64,000 nucleotides of DNA from Moniliophthora roreri (lineage: Eukaryota > Basidiomycota > Agaricomycetes > Agaricales > Marasmiaceae): NCBI GenBank assembly GCA_001466705.2, contig LATX02000046.1, forward strand, positions 868,001-932,000, written 5' to 3'. The notes under the pieces are model-generated. The model was not told the origin of the DNA and did no database searches. It saw nothing but the letters and a program-made list of their open reading frames with translations. Both the position numbers and the translations under genes were made by a program. Below are positions 1 through 11,994 of this stretch, piece by piece. How positions within the stretch are numbered: position 1 is the stretch's first letter; each line of letters begins with the position of its first letter.

Positions 1-249
1 TAAAATATTTGTGCTAAATGTGCCTAAAAACTAATGGAATATTTGATAATTCCCTCTTAGCTAAAATTAATAGGAAAGTATCAAGATTTTAATCTAATTT
101 TTATAAAATTTGGACAAAAAAAGTATAAAAGCAAAGCATATAATTTTAAGACTGTCTTTTTCATATCAAATCTATCTGTACTATATAAACATTTTCAGTT
201 GACTAAATTCTTTGGGAAACTATCTCAAAAGAACCCTTTGTCCATAGTG
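1..249. mobile_element. Truncated CACTA-type element, right end
   Basis: AT-rich sequence almost without CG ends at 249 in CCTTTGTCCATAGTG. Its reverse complement begins CACTATGGACAAAGG, the form expected of a CACTA-superfamily terminus. A closely similar terminus (CCTTTTGTCCATAGTG) ends at 61930 in the same window, so the two are probably ends of one repeat family. The left end lies outside the window, so no target duplication can be tested. The minus-strand reading frame crossing this end (203-442) has no recognisable content. Confidence 0.5.
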
Positions 250-357
250 TAAGGATAGTGCTAAACTTGTCTGCCTGAACAAAATGGAAACAATTATGCT
301 TCCCATTCCTTTGGCCTATACATTTTACTGTAACAGAGGTCAGTAACATTACTGCAT

Positions 358-835
358 TAGGATTCCCCCACAGCATTTTCCACTCACTTCCACCCACTTT
401 CACTCTCAATTCTGGCAATTGTATGGTCTTCAATACAATCATTTGGTCATATAATGAAGCCTCAACACACTAATTTTCAGTAGCTATCATGTGAGCTTGC
501 ATAATTTGCAACTAATGACCCAAACAGTCATCAGGAAATCACCATCTTGCTTCCCACTTTCCACAACTTTCCTAGCTTTTTGCTAGATTCAATTGATGTT
601 TTCTAACAAATTTCAGTAACTCACTTTCAGGGGTCTGGAACCCTCCTCCCCACTTTCCACTTTGCTGAACCTTTCCATCAAAAATCACAAATTGTGAGAG
701 TTCACACTGTAGCTACTGGAAATTAATGTGATATAGTTTTATTGTATGACCGAATGATTGTACTGAACAGATTAGAATGGCCAGAATTGAGTGTGGAAGT
801 GGATGAAAGTGAGTGGAAAGTGCCATAGGGAAATT
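358..835. repeat. Fold-back (inverted-repeat) element
   Basis: Two arms of roughly 150 bp are imperfect reverse complements: about 358-510 and 684-835. For example TTTCCACTCACTTCCACCC on the left matches the complement of the GGATGAAAGTGAGTGGAAAG stretch on the right, and both arms continue through an AATACAATCATT / AATGATTGTAC section. The loop holds further CCACTTTCCAC motifs. This is the layout of a MITE or fold-back transposon. Target duplications are not evident. Confidence 0.6.
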
Positions 836-1332
836 CTGATGAGTGAGCATTGTAAGGTTTTAGTTGATGTTGTCTAATGTTATCCAATGCCCTGGGGTGA
901 CCTCTTGTGATCCTTGGAACTCGGAAAACTTTTTCACGTAATATGCTTCAAGACTAAATTATGCAATCATGAGGCCAGAGAGACCCGATGACAGGTTGGG
1001 GTTTCAATCCGGCAAGCACGGAAGGGTTTGTACGTTCACTCCATCTTATGATACTGTCCGTACTGACCGTTGTCGTTCCGTTGAGCAGCACTCAACTTCT
1101 TTGGGAATTCATATTGTTCTCCCCATGGCTATGCATTCCGATTCGCCAGCTGATTAATTAGATCATGTGCCTTTGCTTTAATTAAGGGCACAAGAGTTTC
1201 TATATTTGCAGTGGGATCACTGGGCTAGCCGATCTGCTTCTATATCTAAATTCAAGTTTGTCGAATCATGATCCATTCCAAGGGAAAATGATGCGCTGCA
1301 GTCGTGCTCTTATAAAGTTCTTATAACCAAAT
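836..1332. other. Intergenic, no gene recognised
   Basis: CG dinucleotides reappear at about 900-1000, marking the edge between repeat debris and the gene array. A 62-codon frame at 969-1157 has no recognisable motif or intron context. The stretch just upstream of 1333 probably holds the promoter of the multi-pass membrane gene; no clear TATA box stands out. Confidence 0.5.
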
Positions 1333-2799
1333 ATGACTCTTCCCGAAAGCACCACCCAAACTTCCATGGATCAAATTTCGCTCTCAGATCTCAGTGTGGA
1401 CATAATAGCACTGAAAACTTCAACAGTAGTAAGTATGATGTCTTACATTTCTTCACCAGCTCATCATATCATTGCATTCAGGTACAATTCTTGCTCTATG
1501 GTATGCATTGACTTATTTGATTGACTTGCATGTTTTAACAGTGCATCTAGGTATATATACTGTACTGTTTGGGATTTGCACACATGTCCTCCTTAACAAG
1601 AAAACGAAACACTATCGATATCATTTCTCCGCGATCACTTTCCTGTTCCTTCTCACTTCGGCAAACGTTGCGTTGTCCACGGCATCCGACATGTTATTTT
1701 GGTGTTACAGGTATAACCTGAATATCTCATCATTTTCCGGCTCATTAATCGTCGCCTTAGCTGTTCTAAGCATAGAGCTCGAATTCTCATGATTGCTGGT
1801 TATGAGTGTGCAATTCTCTCGAGGTATGTATGACTATGATGATTAATATTGCTTTTCACTCCCGTCGAATGCTCAATTCGCAATACCTAGCGCGATCGCT
1901 GATGGCATTCTGGTAAAATGAACGACATCCTCACCAAACGCCTGGTTCTGATACACATTCAGTTATGGCGTTGTTACGTGGTTTGGGGCAAACGATGGAA
2001 AATTGTCGCTCTACCGTTCGTGGTCCTTCTGGGCGGTCATGGTAAGATTCAAAATTCGGTTCTATCCAATCAAGCAATGGTCTGATAATTCATTAGTTTT
2101 CGGGCTCACAATAGTGTATGACTACTTGATCGCTCCCCTGAAATCTACTCTCCTCGCAATCTTTATCGGGGTGAACAGTCTGCTGCTTACAATGCTCTTA
2201 GGTGTGATTTCAATTAACCAAGTCATGATTATCAATCTAGCTAAATCATATTCCAGCCTTCCGTATTTTCAAGATAAGTCGCGAGGTCACGAAGTATCTG
2301 GGACCAAAAGCCCGGAGTATGTACAGCCTTGTGTTAGCCGCAATGTAAGGACAAACTCGAGAATTGGGACAGCTCAGAATATTGACCATTTTCAAGGATG
2401 GAGTGTGGATTACTCTATACATTACTTTTAACCATATATTTCTCTCTAGCAGCTAGCCTCATGCAACAAGGGGGGACGCTTTTTGTCGGCTTGAACGCCG
2501 CCGATCCTCGAGCCAAAGGAATCACGATATGTGTGCGGGCGTTAGCTCCTGTTGCTGTCAGGTCAAGTTTCAGTAATTACGCTATCTCCAAACTGATTTC
2601 AATACGACAGGGCATTAATTCAACTTTCATTGTCGTTCGTGTCGCACTCGGTATCAGCTTGAATGACTTTGAGAGTGCCATGTCATCGATGCGAGCACGC
2701 ACTGCTATTGACCAACTTGATCACCCCATGTTCCCGGACAGCAACTCCTCCGAATATCGTGACAGCCTTCGAGCTGATGTTGACCTGCGAAGCATATAA
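1333..2799 (+). CDS. Multi-pass (about 7-TM) integral membrane protein, unknown function
   Basis: The gene is spliced from seven or eight exons. The start is MTLPESTTQ at 1333; introns begin near 1428, 1500, 1711, 1824, 1912, 2039, 2201, about 2346 and 2559. Exons give a series of hydrophobic helices: a first helix around VHLGIYTVLFG, a second around FSAITFLFLLTSAN, then the landmark ADGILLWRCYVVWGKRW followed by KIVALPFVVLL, a helix around APLKSTLLAIFIGVNS, a cytoplasmic IFKISREVTKYLGP segment, LLYTLLLTIYFSLAASL, and a last helix FIVVRVALGIS. The order and the RCYVVWG/KRWKIV segment are typical of a large family of uncharacterised Agaricomycete membrane proteins; no substrate is known. The soluble tail ends DLRSI. 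Broken copies of its 3' part lie at 59.6-61.2 kb. Exact exon edges are inferred by frame continuity, not by transcript evidence. Confidence 0.75.
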
Positions 2800-3145
2800 T
2801 TCGTCTTCCTTTTGCATCCAAGTTCGGTTTAGCTAACAATAACAATAGTGAGGCAAAGACAACTTCTGTATTGCTTGTTATAGATTTAAAGTACCGAGTA
2901 CTGGCTCACCTGTGTACTCAATACATAGGAGTAGGCTGGCTTGAAACAAATCAAAGCTATCGAAAAAAAGGGGTATTCAAATTAGGCACCATTTATACAC
3001 ATATAATGTCTATGAGTCCATCCCATGCAACTATAGCTTTTGAAAGTCCACCATGGTAAGTACGTGATCTTTGATATCGCCTGAAGGTAAACCCACATTG
3101 CCTCCTCCCGCACCAGCAGTTTAAACACATTTAGCTTCATTCCCT
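2800..3145. other. Intergenic / shared 3' flank
   Basis: No gene seen. About 2880-3140 is homologous to 8960-9205, the 3' flank of the other minus-strand receptor-like locus (shared ATGTCTATgAGTCCATCCCATG and GATATCGCCT blocks). The duplication that made the two loci therefore included downstream sequence. Confidence 0.6.
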
Positions 3146-4421
3146 TCATGCTTCAACCTTCTCCGAAACAACGCTTAGGTTATTAGATGGAAGCGGCGGC
3201 AGTGTCCGTTTATCATTCAGGTTGCGTTTGCTTTTACTCTGTACTTGCGAGACTGAATCCGATGGTGCGAGAGACTCAAATGTATCATCCCATTCGGATT
3301 GGTATTCAGATCGACTCGCCGCTTCCGAGTCTATCTGAGACTTTTTCGCGTCCCTAAAACTATAATGCGATGAGTGCCACCAACGACGGGAAACCATCTT
3401 TTCCTTATTGAACCCAATGTTAGGAGTGTCACGACTGGACCTTCTTCGGCGATGTCGGATATAGAATAAAAGCAAGGAGATTACGATGAAGACGCCAAAA
3501 AGGGATCCCAAAACGGCGCCAAGGATAATAATTTGCGTAGATTGGGACTTTGGTTGCGGGGTGGCTGTGTCCCCACTGGTAGACGTGGTGCTGGTAGAGC
3601 TGGGTGTGTAACTGGGTGTGTATGATGGACTGTTATAGAAACATGAGTAACGGTTAACTGTAATTACGTCGTGAGACGGACACAAACCCAGTCTGGGTTC
3701 CGGTATCTCTAGGTAAAGCATGATCAAATTAGCCCTTTGTGTGAGAACAAACTTGAAGTTATGAAAGATGAATCTCACAGAGAGCTTTGTGTCCCACTTG
3801 TAGCAGTCTGCGTTGCACTCGTTGCATCGGTTATTGTTGCAGAACCAGATGATAGTGGTATAGTAGTAGATGGAGGTGCTAATTGACTTAACTTGGCCAT
3901 TAATGAGGGTATAGGGGACGTACCCAAACACACACCTTGTTTGAATCACATCTATTGGTCCCCCTGTGATCCTGAAGTTTGCCATTATTTCAGGGGTTCT
4001 GGAGAGTAGCAGTTCAACTCACTTGAACAAGTTGAAGTCAGCCTCGAAGTGATGTTTTCTAGAACGAATGCCATAGTCATTACAATAGATCCACCTCAGT
4101 ATAATAATCATACCCAGTCTGTGTTGCGGTAAAAGCAAATGTACCCTTTGTCTGCCCCGGACTAACAGGTACCTCTATTTTATTCCTTGGATTGTCCCGA
4201 GAAGGTCCGTCTGGCACTAGGAATATGGCCGGAACAGGTTTGGGACCTCCCTTGCCCTGACCGCCACTCCAAGTCCAGACTACACTACCCGGTACGTTGA
4301 TTGTTGCTGTTGGTTGAACAGAAACAGATAGCTTTGGTTCGTTATCCTTATTTTGGCTGAATAACAAACCCATTCTATGCCGGAAACTATTATTAAGTAG
4401 CAGCATGCATGGGAGATTCAT
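3146..4421 (-). CDS. Receptor-like single-pass membrane protein (locus D)
   Basis: Spliced minus-strand gene, stop at 3146. The 5' part (4421-4080) encodes an extracellular beta-rich domain with a VVWTWSGGQGKGGPKP stretch and FTATQTGYDYYTE. Two small exons follow (about 4053-4020 and 3976-3938), then a Ser/Thr-rich stalk (ATITDATSATQTATSG and PSYTPSYTPSSTSTTS), a helix IIILGAVLGSLFGVFIVISLLLFYI, a basic RHRRRR stop-transfer and a 100-residue acidic/Ser-rich tail containing RRWWHSSHYSF, EYQSEWDD and TLPPLPSNN. The PPLP stretch resembles SH3- or WW-binding sequences; this is inference. The start is uncertain: the frame opens with MNLPCMLLL near 4421, but an upstream exon with a proper signal peptide is possible. 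A diverged, chimeric copy sits at 34.7-36.8 kb and a tail homologue at 9.2 kb. Ligand and function are unknown. Confidence 0.7.
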
Positions 4422-4629
4422 GACTCACAAAATGAGAGCAGTTAATTACAGACAAAGATGAGGGAAAGAGTACAGACCAGGGAACGGAAAGGGAATCTCA
4501 CGACTCACCATCGTGGCTGTTTTTAAGTACGCACGGGTTACTATCACACCGACGGCACCAGCATTGATCATTTGGGGTGACATCAAGAACTTTTGATCAC
4601 TAGGTAGATTTCAGCAGTTGGCTTTCTCG

Positions 4630-6987
4630 GTGAGTTGAGCTTACTTACAGGCATAATTCTACCTATACGAGCTCTAACTTCTTGAAAGAATATGATAGAA
4701 CGTACCGAAGGGAGTATTCATTCATACAGACTTGAAATGAATGGTAAACGCTGCAGGTCAGACGACGAACGTTCAGAAGTTGATATTGAGATCCTGGATT
4801 CGGGCGCCATCATGATCAGATCTATATTGACATGGACACCCAGTCAATAACGCCAGTAGCTACCGTCGTTATCAACAATGTTCCGACCAAGTATGATAAG
4901 TTATTCGGGTGCACAAAGAGAATAAAAAAACGTTCCCTTGCTTTTGCAGCCGTGGCCTGTTGCGGGTCGAGCGCTGACGAAACTCGCAAGAATTCCAAAG
5001 CGGCTGGACTTGATGGGATAAGTTTGGAGCCGGAAACCGATGCGATTATAATGATATTAGAACGGACAGTGTCACAGCATTAAAGTCTGTGTTCATCCTC
5101 CGAGTTTATCGTCGGTGTAATGGCAGCAGAACCGATGACTTTAAAAGAATACCAAGGCGGTGGTAGACCGGGAAAAACCGGTACCATCGGAAACTTCCGC
5201 CGTCGGCTTGTACACGTGTCTCAGACTGTTTCTCTTACTACATTCGTCGCTGAATACTTTGGCTTTTTCATCTGGGACCTTCGGCCATGTTGTCAAACTC
5301 ACGCTCAAGGCCTCGCGACTATGGCTCATACGGAGGATTTATCCAGGGCACGAGCTATGAACGGATTAGGCGCGAGGCAAGTCTACTCCATCGATTTTTA
5401 TAAATCCGACGCTCGCAATCTTGATCGGGTCAATACCTCCCTCGTGCTGTTGTCACCGACAAATCTCAGTACAGACCATGTGTAAAGATGGAATTTTCAC
5501 AACGGCAACGTGAATGCCAACGGCAACGTGAATGCGATGAACAGGATAGCAAGCTGAGTAAAGGAGTTTTCGTTGAGCGGAGTAGATCAGTAAAACAAGT
5601 ACAGAGGTACGCTGTCTAAATTACTCGTAAAAAAACACCCACAAGCTACCGTTCTATGCAGGTTTACATCTTCTGGTCCAACGGACGATGCTTGAAAGGC
5701 TCCAAGATTCAATTATCATATCCTCGCACGATAGACATATCTTCTTTGCTCCCGGTCGTCGTCATGTACACTCTGTGAACCCTCATCAGCAAGGTTACGA
5801 CGAATGTCTCCCAAAACCTCGGAAGCAGCTTGTTAGCAGGTCATAGAACAGCTGGCTTACGGGGAATCATTACCGCGTCCCCTTCCTCCATAAGATACAA
5901 CGCGGGTGCGTTACCTCCGTTGGTGCGGGAGGTGGAGGAGTGAACACGGTGCTATGCGGGGGCGGCGCAGTAGGTGCACCGGAGATCGAGTGTTATCGTT
6001 CGGTTTTCCTCGAAGTATGGAACCCGATTCAAGTGACAGCTCCGCGGCTAACCTTCGCTTGCAAGCGTACTCCCTTCTTCCCCATTAGGGACACCAGGGG
6101 CATTGCCGGATCGAGGAGTAAGGTTTAATATCGGTATGCAGCAGCAAGCGGGCAGACATAGTATATCTGATTCCCGGTTTCCTCAAAAGTTGCGCGAAAT
6201 AGATATTCTCGGGCCTCCCTGATTTTTGTTGGCTGGCATATTGGTTCTCGTGTCAACATTGTCCATTCTTAGTCGCTGTATCCACCCCTCTTTGCTCATA
6301 TGCTGCGGACTCCAAGCCATCGAACAAGCTACGTTTCGCAGTGGATCTTTTAATGCATGATCCGAAGCCAAGTATGTCATGCCTCCATGCCTTCACCATT
6401 TCGTCGGCGTCAAACTAGACAGTTTCATTTCAATTCATAGATCCGATTCGCAGGTTGTCATTATCACCTGATGGACACTTCAATCTGTTAATATGTATCA
6501 TGCTCTCCGCCTCAGGATATACTGACCAAGCCTAGCGTGCAGGAAAAACCCTTTTTATGAGTTTACCTAACAAAGCTTTCACATTGAGATCCAAATCGAT
6601 GTACGAGCACGTCTTCTTGGAGCTCCAAGATATCGTTTCCGCTCTACCGGCTTCTGGTGCTTGTCTTTGATCATTCATCTTACGTTTTTCTTTGATGATC
6701 AACGCCTTTCAATTTCACGTCTGAGTAAGTTGTAAGTCCAGCAGCTTCTCTCGGCTGTGCATGCGGAAATAGCAGACACAGGTATAACCAAACTTTGGTT
6801 ATCACAACTTCAGAGTAGTCTCACAGTCTCAACTCGTTTGGTGCATCAAGTGAAGAACATCAAATATCTTGATGGTCTCAAACGACCAATGTGGACGCGT
6901 TTGATGTGATATCCGTGCACGTCCTCAAAAACTATGGCTGTAGATTATGGTCCCCATCCTTGACCAGTGTCGTTCCTTCCTGTTAAC
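4630..6987. other. Decayed duplicated segment, no intact gene
   Basis: CpG-normal sequence with only short frames. About 4980-5480 is diverged but alignable to 10690-11370 (shared TTCATCCTCCGAGTT, an AAAGC-CGCT-GA block, and GGTCAATACCTCCTC). It is one half of a segmental duplication that also carried the flanking receptor-like genes. The 83-codon (4832-5083) and 121-codon (5120-5485) frames overlap this block but resemble nothing I recognise and have no matching intact frame in the copy. 5500-6900 holds nothing I can assign. Confidence 0.4.
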
Positions 6988-8196
6988 ATGGTGTCTTTCC
7001 TTCAATTGTATGCATCAATTCATTTCTTTCGGAGATACTTGGACTAAATTTTTTTGGTATAGGTCATTCTTTCATTTGTGTTCGAGAATGTTAGCGTGTG
7101 TTGCCGCCCCTAGCCAGACCGAAGCGGGGAGTTTGAATTCATTTTGGGACTATAGCCTTGTACATAGGTATGAGTATTCTGCTCGGGGAGAATGATATTT
7201 GTAACACATACTTCGCAGGCAACTGGGTCAAGATGACCGGACTACAACTACGTCTAAAAGGTGGGCGATTCTGAACATGCTTTCTCTCCTCACGTTTGAA
7301 TACTCTTGCGTAACCTCGGGCAGTATAAATGTAGTAGTGATAACGAAAACCATCGACTTGACGACAACTGTAAGCTGCGACACCTTGGAAAGCAATCGGG
7401 GGACTGTTACACCACCCATCCAATCGTCCTCCCATACCACTACAGTACCGTCATCTTCGTGAGTTTAGTTTCTGCTTTATCGGTCTGATAAAACTCATTG
7501 CATTCTGCTAGGATCGTTGGCGTTAGCAGAACAATATCCACAATCGTAACCGCTCCTGAAAGTCCACTTCGATCTGCCACTACATCTGCTGGCACTTCTC
7601 CTATTCTGAATACCTATCCTCCACCCCATCTAAGCGATACCCATTCATCTGCCATCACATCTGTTGGTACTCCAACTATTCTGAATACCCGGCCTTCGCC
7701 CCATCCAAGCGATACCCGTTCATCCGCCACCACTAGCACCTCGTCACGACCGGAAGACAGGAAGCTTCTCTCGTCGGGCGCAATCGTTGGCATTGTACTA
7801 GCCGCATTCGTCGTACTCATCGGTATCGTGATGGGTATACTTATTCTATACCGACTGAAAAGACAGAATAATCTCCACAAGAAAATACTACATTCTGCTT
7901 CCATTATATCCCCATTTCCCCCCGAAACACCATTTACTGGAGAGAAGAGGAGGTACTTTCGCGATGACGAAAATCTAGCTCTTGAGCCGGCTCGTACGGT
8001 GGAGCGTCATAATCCTCCGTCAGGTACTAGAAGAATGACCCCACGGAATACAAGGAGAGCTAGAGCTGAACGACCGCGAAGAGAGGGGCGTTTCGTATAC
8101 CATATTGACGGTGGTAGGAGGTTACTGGAGAGGTCCATACGGCAATCGATAAATGGGACTAGTACCAATGTACCGCCTGCATACCAAACATTGTGA
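6988..8196 (+). CDS. Receptor-like single-pass membrane protein (paralogue A), 349 aa
   Basis: Four exons fit without a frame break: 6988-7007, 7063-7167, 7219-7458 and 7512-8196. The start at 6988 was chosen because exons 1-2 then give a signal-like segment (MVSFLQLSFFHLCSRML, then ACVAAPSQTEAG) in the same intron phase as paralogue B. Next come a Thr/Ser-rich ectodomain, two 25-residue repeats (near residues 140-190), a helix AIVGIVLAAFVVLIGIVMGILIL (residues 212-234), a basic YRLKRQ border, ISPFPPETPF, an Arg-rich tail, FVYHIDGGRR and a C-terminal VPPAYQTL. The PPAY matches PPxY, the ligand class of WW domains such as those of Rsp5/Nedd4 ligases (family knowledge; binding here is inference). 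This helix-plus-SPFP layout is common in Agaricomycete proteins of unknown function. Confidence 0.8.
7572..7721 (+). repeat. Tandem 75-bp coding repeat, two full units
   Basis: Units start at 7572 and 7647, with a partial third from 7722. Each encodes a 25-residue Ser/Thr/Pro stalk module (SATTSAGTSPILNT / SAITSVGTPTILNT). The period is a multiple of three, so copy-number change would keep the frame and alter stalk length. Paralogue B lacks the repeat. Confidence 0.8.
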
Positions 8197-8317
8197 ACTC
8201 TATCTCGTAGTATCCAGTACAGGGTAGTCAAAGATGTCAATTCACCTGAATAGACACCAAGTTTCAAAGACTGATTTATGGCGATTGAATTAGATTTATG
8301 AGTGCCGCTTCTCCCTT

Positions 8318-8480
8318 GGGGTTATAAGTCGGAGCCATCATGTATGGGAATAGATCGCCTGAGTGACGTGAGTGATCTTGCGTAGGACGGTACTAGGGAG
8401 AAACCAGGAAAGAGCGCAATTCTACTGCCGTGCAGGCAGGAGTGTCCAAAAAAGACACGCCCGACGGTAATGACCAAATG
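8318..8480 (-). pseudogene. RTA1-like gene fragment
   Basis: The reverse strand at about 8318-8385 reads ITHVTQAIYSHT, a stop, then W. It aligns with VAHVVQATYSRTWW of the intact RTA1-like gene at 13430-14786 and with its upstream intron. Homology stops abruptly on the downstream side near 8315, so the rest of the gene is absent. Together with the next entry, it is a truncated duplicate of the 14.5-15.4 kb divergent promoter region. Confidence 0.7.
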
Positions 8481-8489
8481 GATGTTTGA

Positions 8490-8800
8490 TCGGCGCCGCT
8501 CAGGAACAAGAAGCGCTGTTGTGGCTGTACAGGTAATCGTGGCAATTACGTCACCGTTGCTTTTCTACAATCGACACTTGCAAACGACGATACGCTGGCT
8601 TTCCTTCCCTCAATAGCAGTTCATGTCATTAGCGCCATCTCTCTGGGGCAATGAAGGAGCTTCTGGGGGCTCTGGTACGCCATTTGTCCTCTGAAATCCC
8701 CGATAGCAAATCCTATTTACAACTTGAGCCGGCCATTCGGGGACTAAAGAAGAAAGGGGAACCCTGGAAAGTCTAACTATACATTCCAGCGTGGCCGGTG
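8490..8800 (+). pseudogene. Truncated copy of the small basic-protein gene at 15.07 kb
   Basis: AGGAACAAGAAGCGCTGTTG, the splice donor after CTGTACAG, and the GTCATTAGCGCCATCT exon are shared with 15075-15240. The start codon is lost (CTCAGG where the intact copy has TTCAGG after ATG), and the last exon ends early at WKV-stop after KKKGEP. It therefore appears to be a dead duplicate. Confidence 0.6.
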
Positions 8801-9201
8801 GGTACGTGCTCCGTTACTTTTGGTACCCTCCTATTCTGACCATTTGCTGAATAATTATATAGCCATTTCACTCATCCTCGATTCAATCTTCCTTATGCTT
8901 CCGAAATTAATTCATAAAACTCAGCAAGGCGACGGCAACTTTCGGCAATTTTTAGTGGGCCTCAAGCAGCGAGTACCAACTTGCCTCTGTGTTCGATGTA
9001 TAGCAGCGTGCCGGCTGGAAACAAGGGAAAGTTATCGAAAAGAATGTATTGAAATTAGGCGCAATACATACACATACAATGTCTATAAGTCCATCCCATG
9101 GAATTAGAGCTGGTAAAGCTCACCAGGGTCATTACATGATCCTCGATATCGCCTAAAGGTAAATTCACATTACCTCCCCTATACCAGCAGTTCAAATCCA
9201 T
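8801..9201. other. Intergenic
   Basis: No gene recognised. 8960-9201 is the 3' flank of the locus C tail and matches 2880-3145. A 95-codon frame at 8820-9107 overlaps this flank and is not conserved in the other copy. Confidence 0.5.
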
Positions 9202-10250
9202 TCAGCTTCGTTCCCCTTCAACCTTCTCTGAAACGACCTTTGGATCCTTAGACGGAAGGGGAGGCATCGGCGGTATGTCATCCAGATTGCGTTTGCTTTT
9301 ACTCCGTATCTGCGACGCTGAATCAGATGGTGCAAGAGACTCGGATGTATCATCCCATTCGGATTGGTATTCAGATTGACTCGCCACATCCGAGTCTATC
9401 TGTGATCTTTTCGCGTCCCCAAAATTATAGCGCGATGAGTGCCACCAACGACGAGAAACCATCTTTTCGTTATCGAACCCAATGTTAGGAGTGCCACGAC
9501 TAGACTTTCTTCGACGATGTCGGATGTAGAATAAAACCAAGGAGAGTATGACAAGGATGCCAAAAAGGGATCCTAAAACGGCGCCAAGGAGCGTAAGTTG
9601 CGTAGATCGGACCCTCGACTGCTGGGCATTCTCTGGAGAGGACGAAGGTGTGGGTGAAGTAAATATTCTAACAAAATAGAAGAATGAGTGTTATAAAACC
9701 GAGGGCACAAAGATCAATCTCACGAAACGCTGGGAGTTGTAGCCACTGTTGCAGAAACGGTTTGCGTTATCACTACTAAGCTGCGTGAGGTTACACAAGA
9801 AAGCTCAGTCGTGAGGGGAGTAAAAGATGTCTAGAATAGCGCACCTTGTAGTCCGGTCCCTAGTTCGGCGATTTTCTTCCAACTTCCTGCGTAATATGTA
9901 TTAGACTTGTTAATTTGTCTCGATATGAGTACCCATACTTATTTTTCTTTCCCCTGTTACGTTGCTTGCCCTTATTCCTATCCTTGCGTGCAGCAACTGC
10001 TATGCTGGTGAATCCCGCTAGTGGTCCAACTCCAGGCAGGCTAGGGCAGCGAGGCACGTCAATATTCCCAAGAACCAGAGAAAGAGTACCCCAAGGAGGA
10101 AAAACCGTCAGCTTATATCCCTAAAAAACAAGATACTTGCTCACAACCAAAGTAGATGCATATGAAAGTGAAGTCGAGGATGGGGATCATGACGCTACAC
10201 TCATGGTTTTTGAGAACGTGCACGGGATGCCATCATTACATCAACAATGC
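9202..10250 (-). pseudogene. Chimeric receptor-like locus (C): A/B-type N-terminus, D-type tail
   Basis: The 3' exon (9202-9667) encodes a stalk, a helix around LLGAVLGSLFGILVILSLVLFYI and a tail nearly identical in layout to locus D (RRWWHSSRYNF, EYQSEWDD, PPMPPLPSKD). A clean intron follows at 9668-9723. Farther upstream on the minus strand the sequence instead matches the 5' part of A and B (GACCGGACTACAAG near 9850; ACGTGCCTCGCTGCCCTA near 10045). There the intron-1 acceptor AG of A/B is replaced by GG, and the signal-peptide frame meets a stop soon after, so I read the locus as a pseudogene. A rescued start or different splicing cannot be excluded; the tail exon alone is intact and could be expressed from another promoter. 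Confidence 0.6.
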
Positions 10251-11994
10251 CGACATTAGGGATTCCAGATGTCAACAACTTCTTGGTTGTCAAGTGGATT
10301 TTCAGCGGCGGACTCTCCCCGTAAGCTGAGAATACTTGTGCTCAAACCTGGGTGTTCTAAAAGTTCCATGCCATATTTACGGTACTCTCTTCGAAGCATC
10401 AGTGAGCGCTGAGGGAGCATCGAGGTGTATCATCTGGGTATTAAAGCTGTCGTTTATCGCTCATTTTTCGTGATGAACGATCTTGGGACGCATCATGACT
10501 CGGGTGTAGGGTCGGATCAGGTTGCAAGTCAACAGCGTCAGTCGCTATCATCGCCACCGAGAAGAATCCAACGAATAAATGATCTCAAGGCAAGCGAAAG
10601 AGTTTAAAGGCATCACTTCACCTCTTCGGCTATTGGTCTTCTGAGAGGGAGAAGAATGGCACGCCAGCTGAACTGCCAAGCGTCGACGAACAAGAACACA
10701 AGGTACTCCGCAGTTATATGATCACGCTAAAGCCGCTAGAGATGATACTGGTTTGGATCAGGTAGTCGGCATGATGACGAAGCCTACATCAGAAACAGCA
10801 TCAAAGTCTTTGTTCATCCTCCGAGTTATTTGTCAGTTAGCTGAGGCTCTGTTTCCGTCATGCTGATTGATCGAAGAATGTTTTCAGATGGGGCTAAGCA
10901 GTGTGCAGCACGGTCATCGTGGTTTAGCTGGGTCGAGAATAGCTTGCCGCGGTGGGCCATCAGGGTCCGATGGCATGTGCGAGTCTGTTTTCTGGCGTTG
11001 TAACTTTCTGGGGCTAACCGACGATGAGAGCGAAGCCGAATGACGGAACCAAACAAAACGATCTATCGACATCTATCAGATTACAACTTTCCCACCCATC
11101 TTATACCTTCCGTATAAGGAAAGACGAATCCTCGTAAGTAAAGTCGGGACTCGTAGGCGGATCAGAAACTTCTGCCGTCAGCTAGGCATCTTTCCCCGTA
11201 ACCACGATGACCCGTAATCCGAAAAAAAAAATCTGTCATCTAGCGGTTGAGTCATATTACACGACTCACGCTGAACTCGGTGGGTTATCGAGCTGCCGGT
11301 GCGCAAGTCTTCTCTATCCATTTCTTCAGCTTCAACCCGAAGCTCACAGACGTAATTAGGTCAATACCTCCTCAAAGAATCCATGCGTGACAATGGAATC
11401 CCTACAACTGCGACCTGAAGGGCGATAGCGAGGACAAAGAATAAAATAGATCAATGGAACGGATACGGAGGTACACTCTAGAACTGATTCATCCACAAAA
11501 CCTTCAAACGCCTTCCTATGCATCTGGCCAAACAGACGACCCAAAGACTCCCGGATTCTTACACCGCAAGATACATACGTTCCGCTCCTGCTTCACCAGC
11601 TTCACAACATACTCACAAATAACCTCTTTGATCCTGACCGAACGGATTCCGTGAGTTACGGGTTCTTAATAACATGTGCGATCCCAAGGTTATTGTACCA
11701 TTATAGGCTGCTACACCCACCCCTCTCCTCTCCTCTGTCGCCGACTCCGAGTCATCCAGCGAAATGGCGTGGACTGTGACTTGAGCACCATCCTTTGGCT
11801 GCGAAGGCATAGTTATAAGAAATTCGCCACCACGGACAAGTGGTCTCAACTCGCCAAGCGAGTCAACTGAGGAACATCAGGATTTAAGTCTCAAACGACT
11901 GTTGTTGATGCACTGCCCATACCTGTTTTCAAAAACTATGGATGTAGTTCATGATCTCCATCCTCGACCACCGTCGCTCCTTTCCCCTGTATCA
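10251..11994. other. Decayed duplicated segment, no intact gene
   Basis: 10690-11370 is the partner of 4980-5480. 11880-11994 matches the immediate upstream region of paralogue A (6860-6987), both carrying a CTCAAACGAC block and an AAAACTATGG-TGTAG block, which may be shared promoter sequence. Short frames at 11356-11870 on both strands are not conserved and I assign none. Confidence 0.45.

Noticed and set aside
969..1157. 62-codon frame as a gene
   Set aside because: No motif, no intron logic, at the edge of transposon debris.
4832..5485. 83- and 121-codon frames as genes
   Set aside because: They lie in a duplicated segment whose other copy (10.7-11.4 kb) does not keep the frames.
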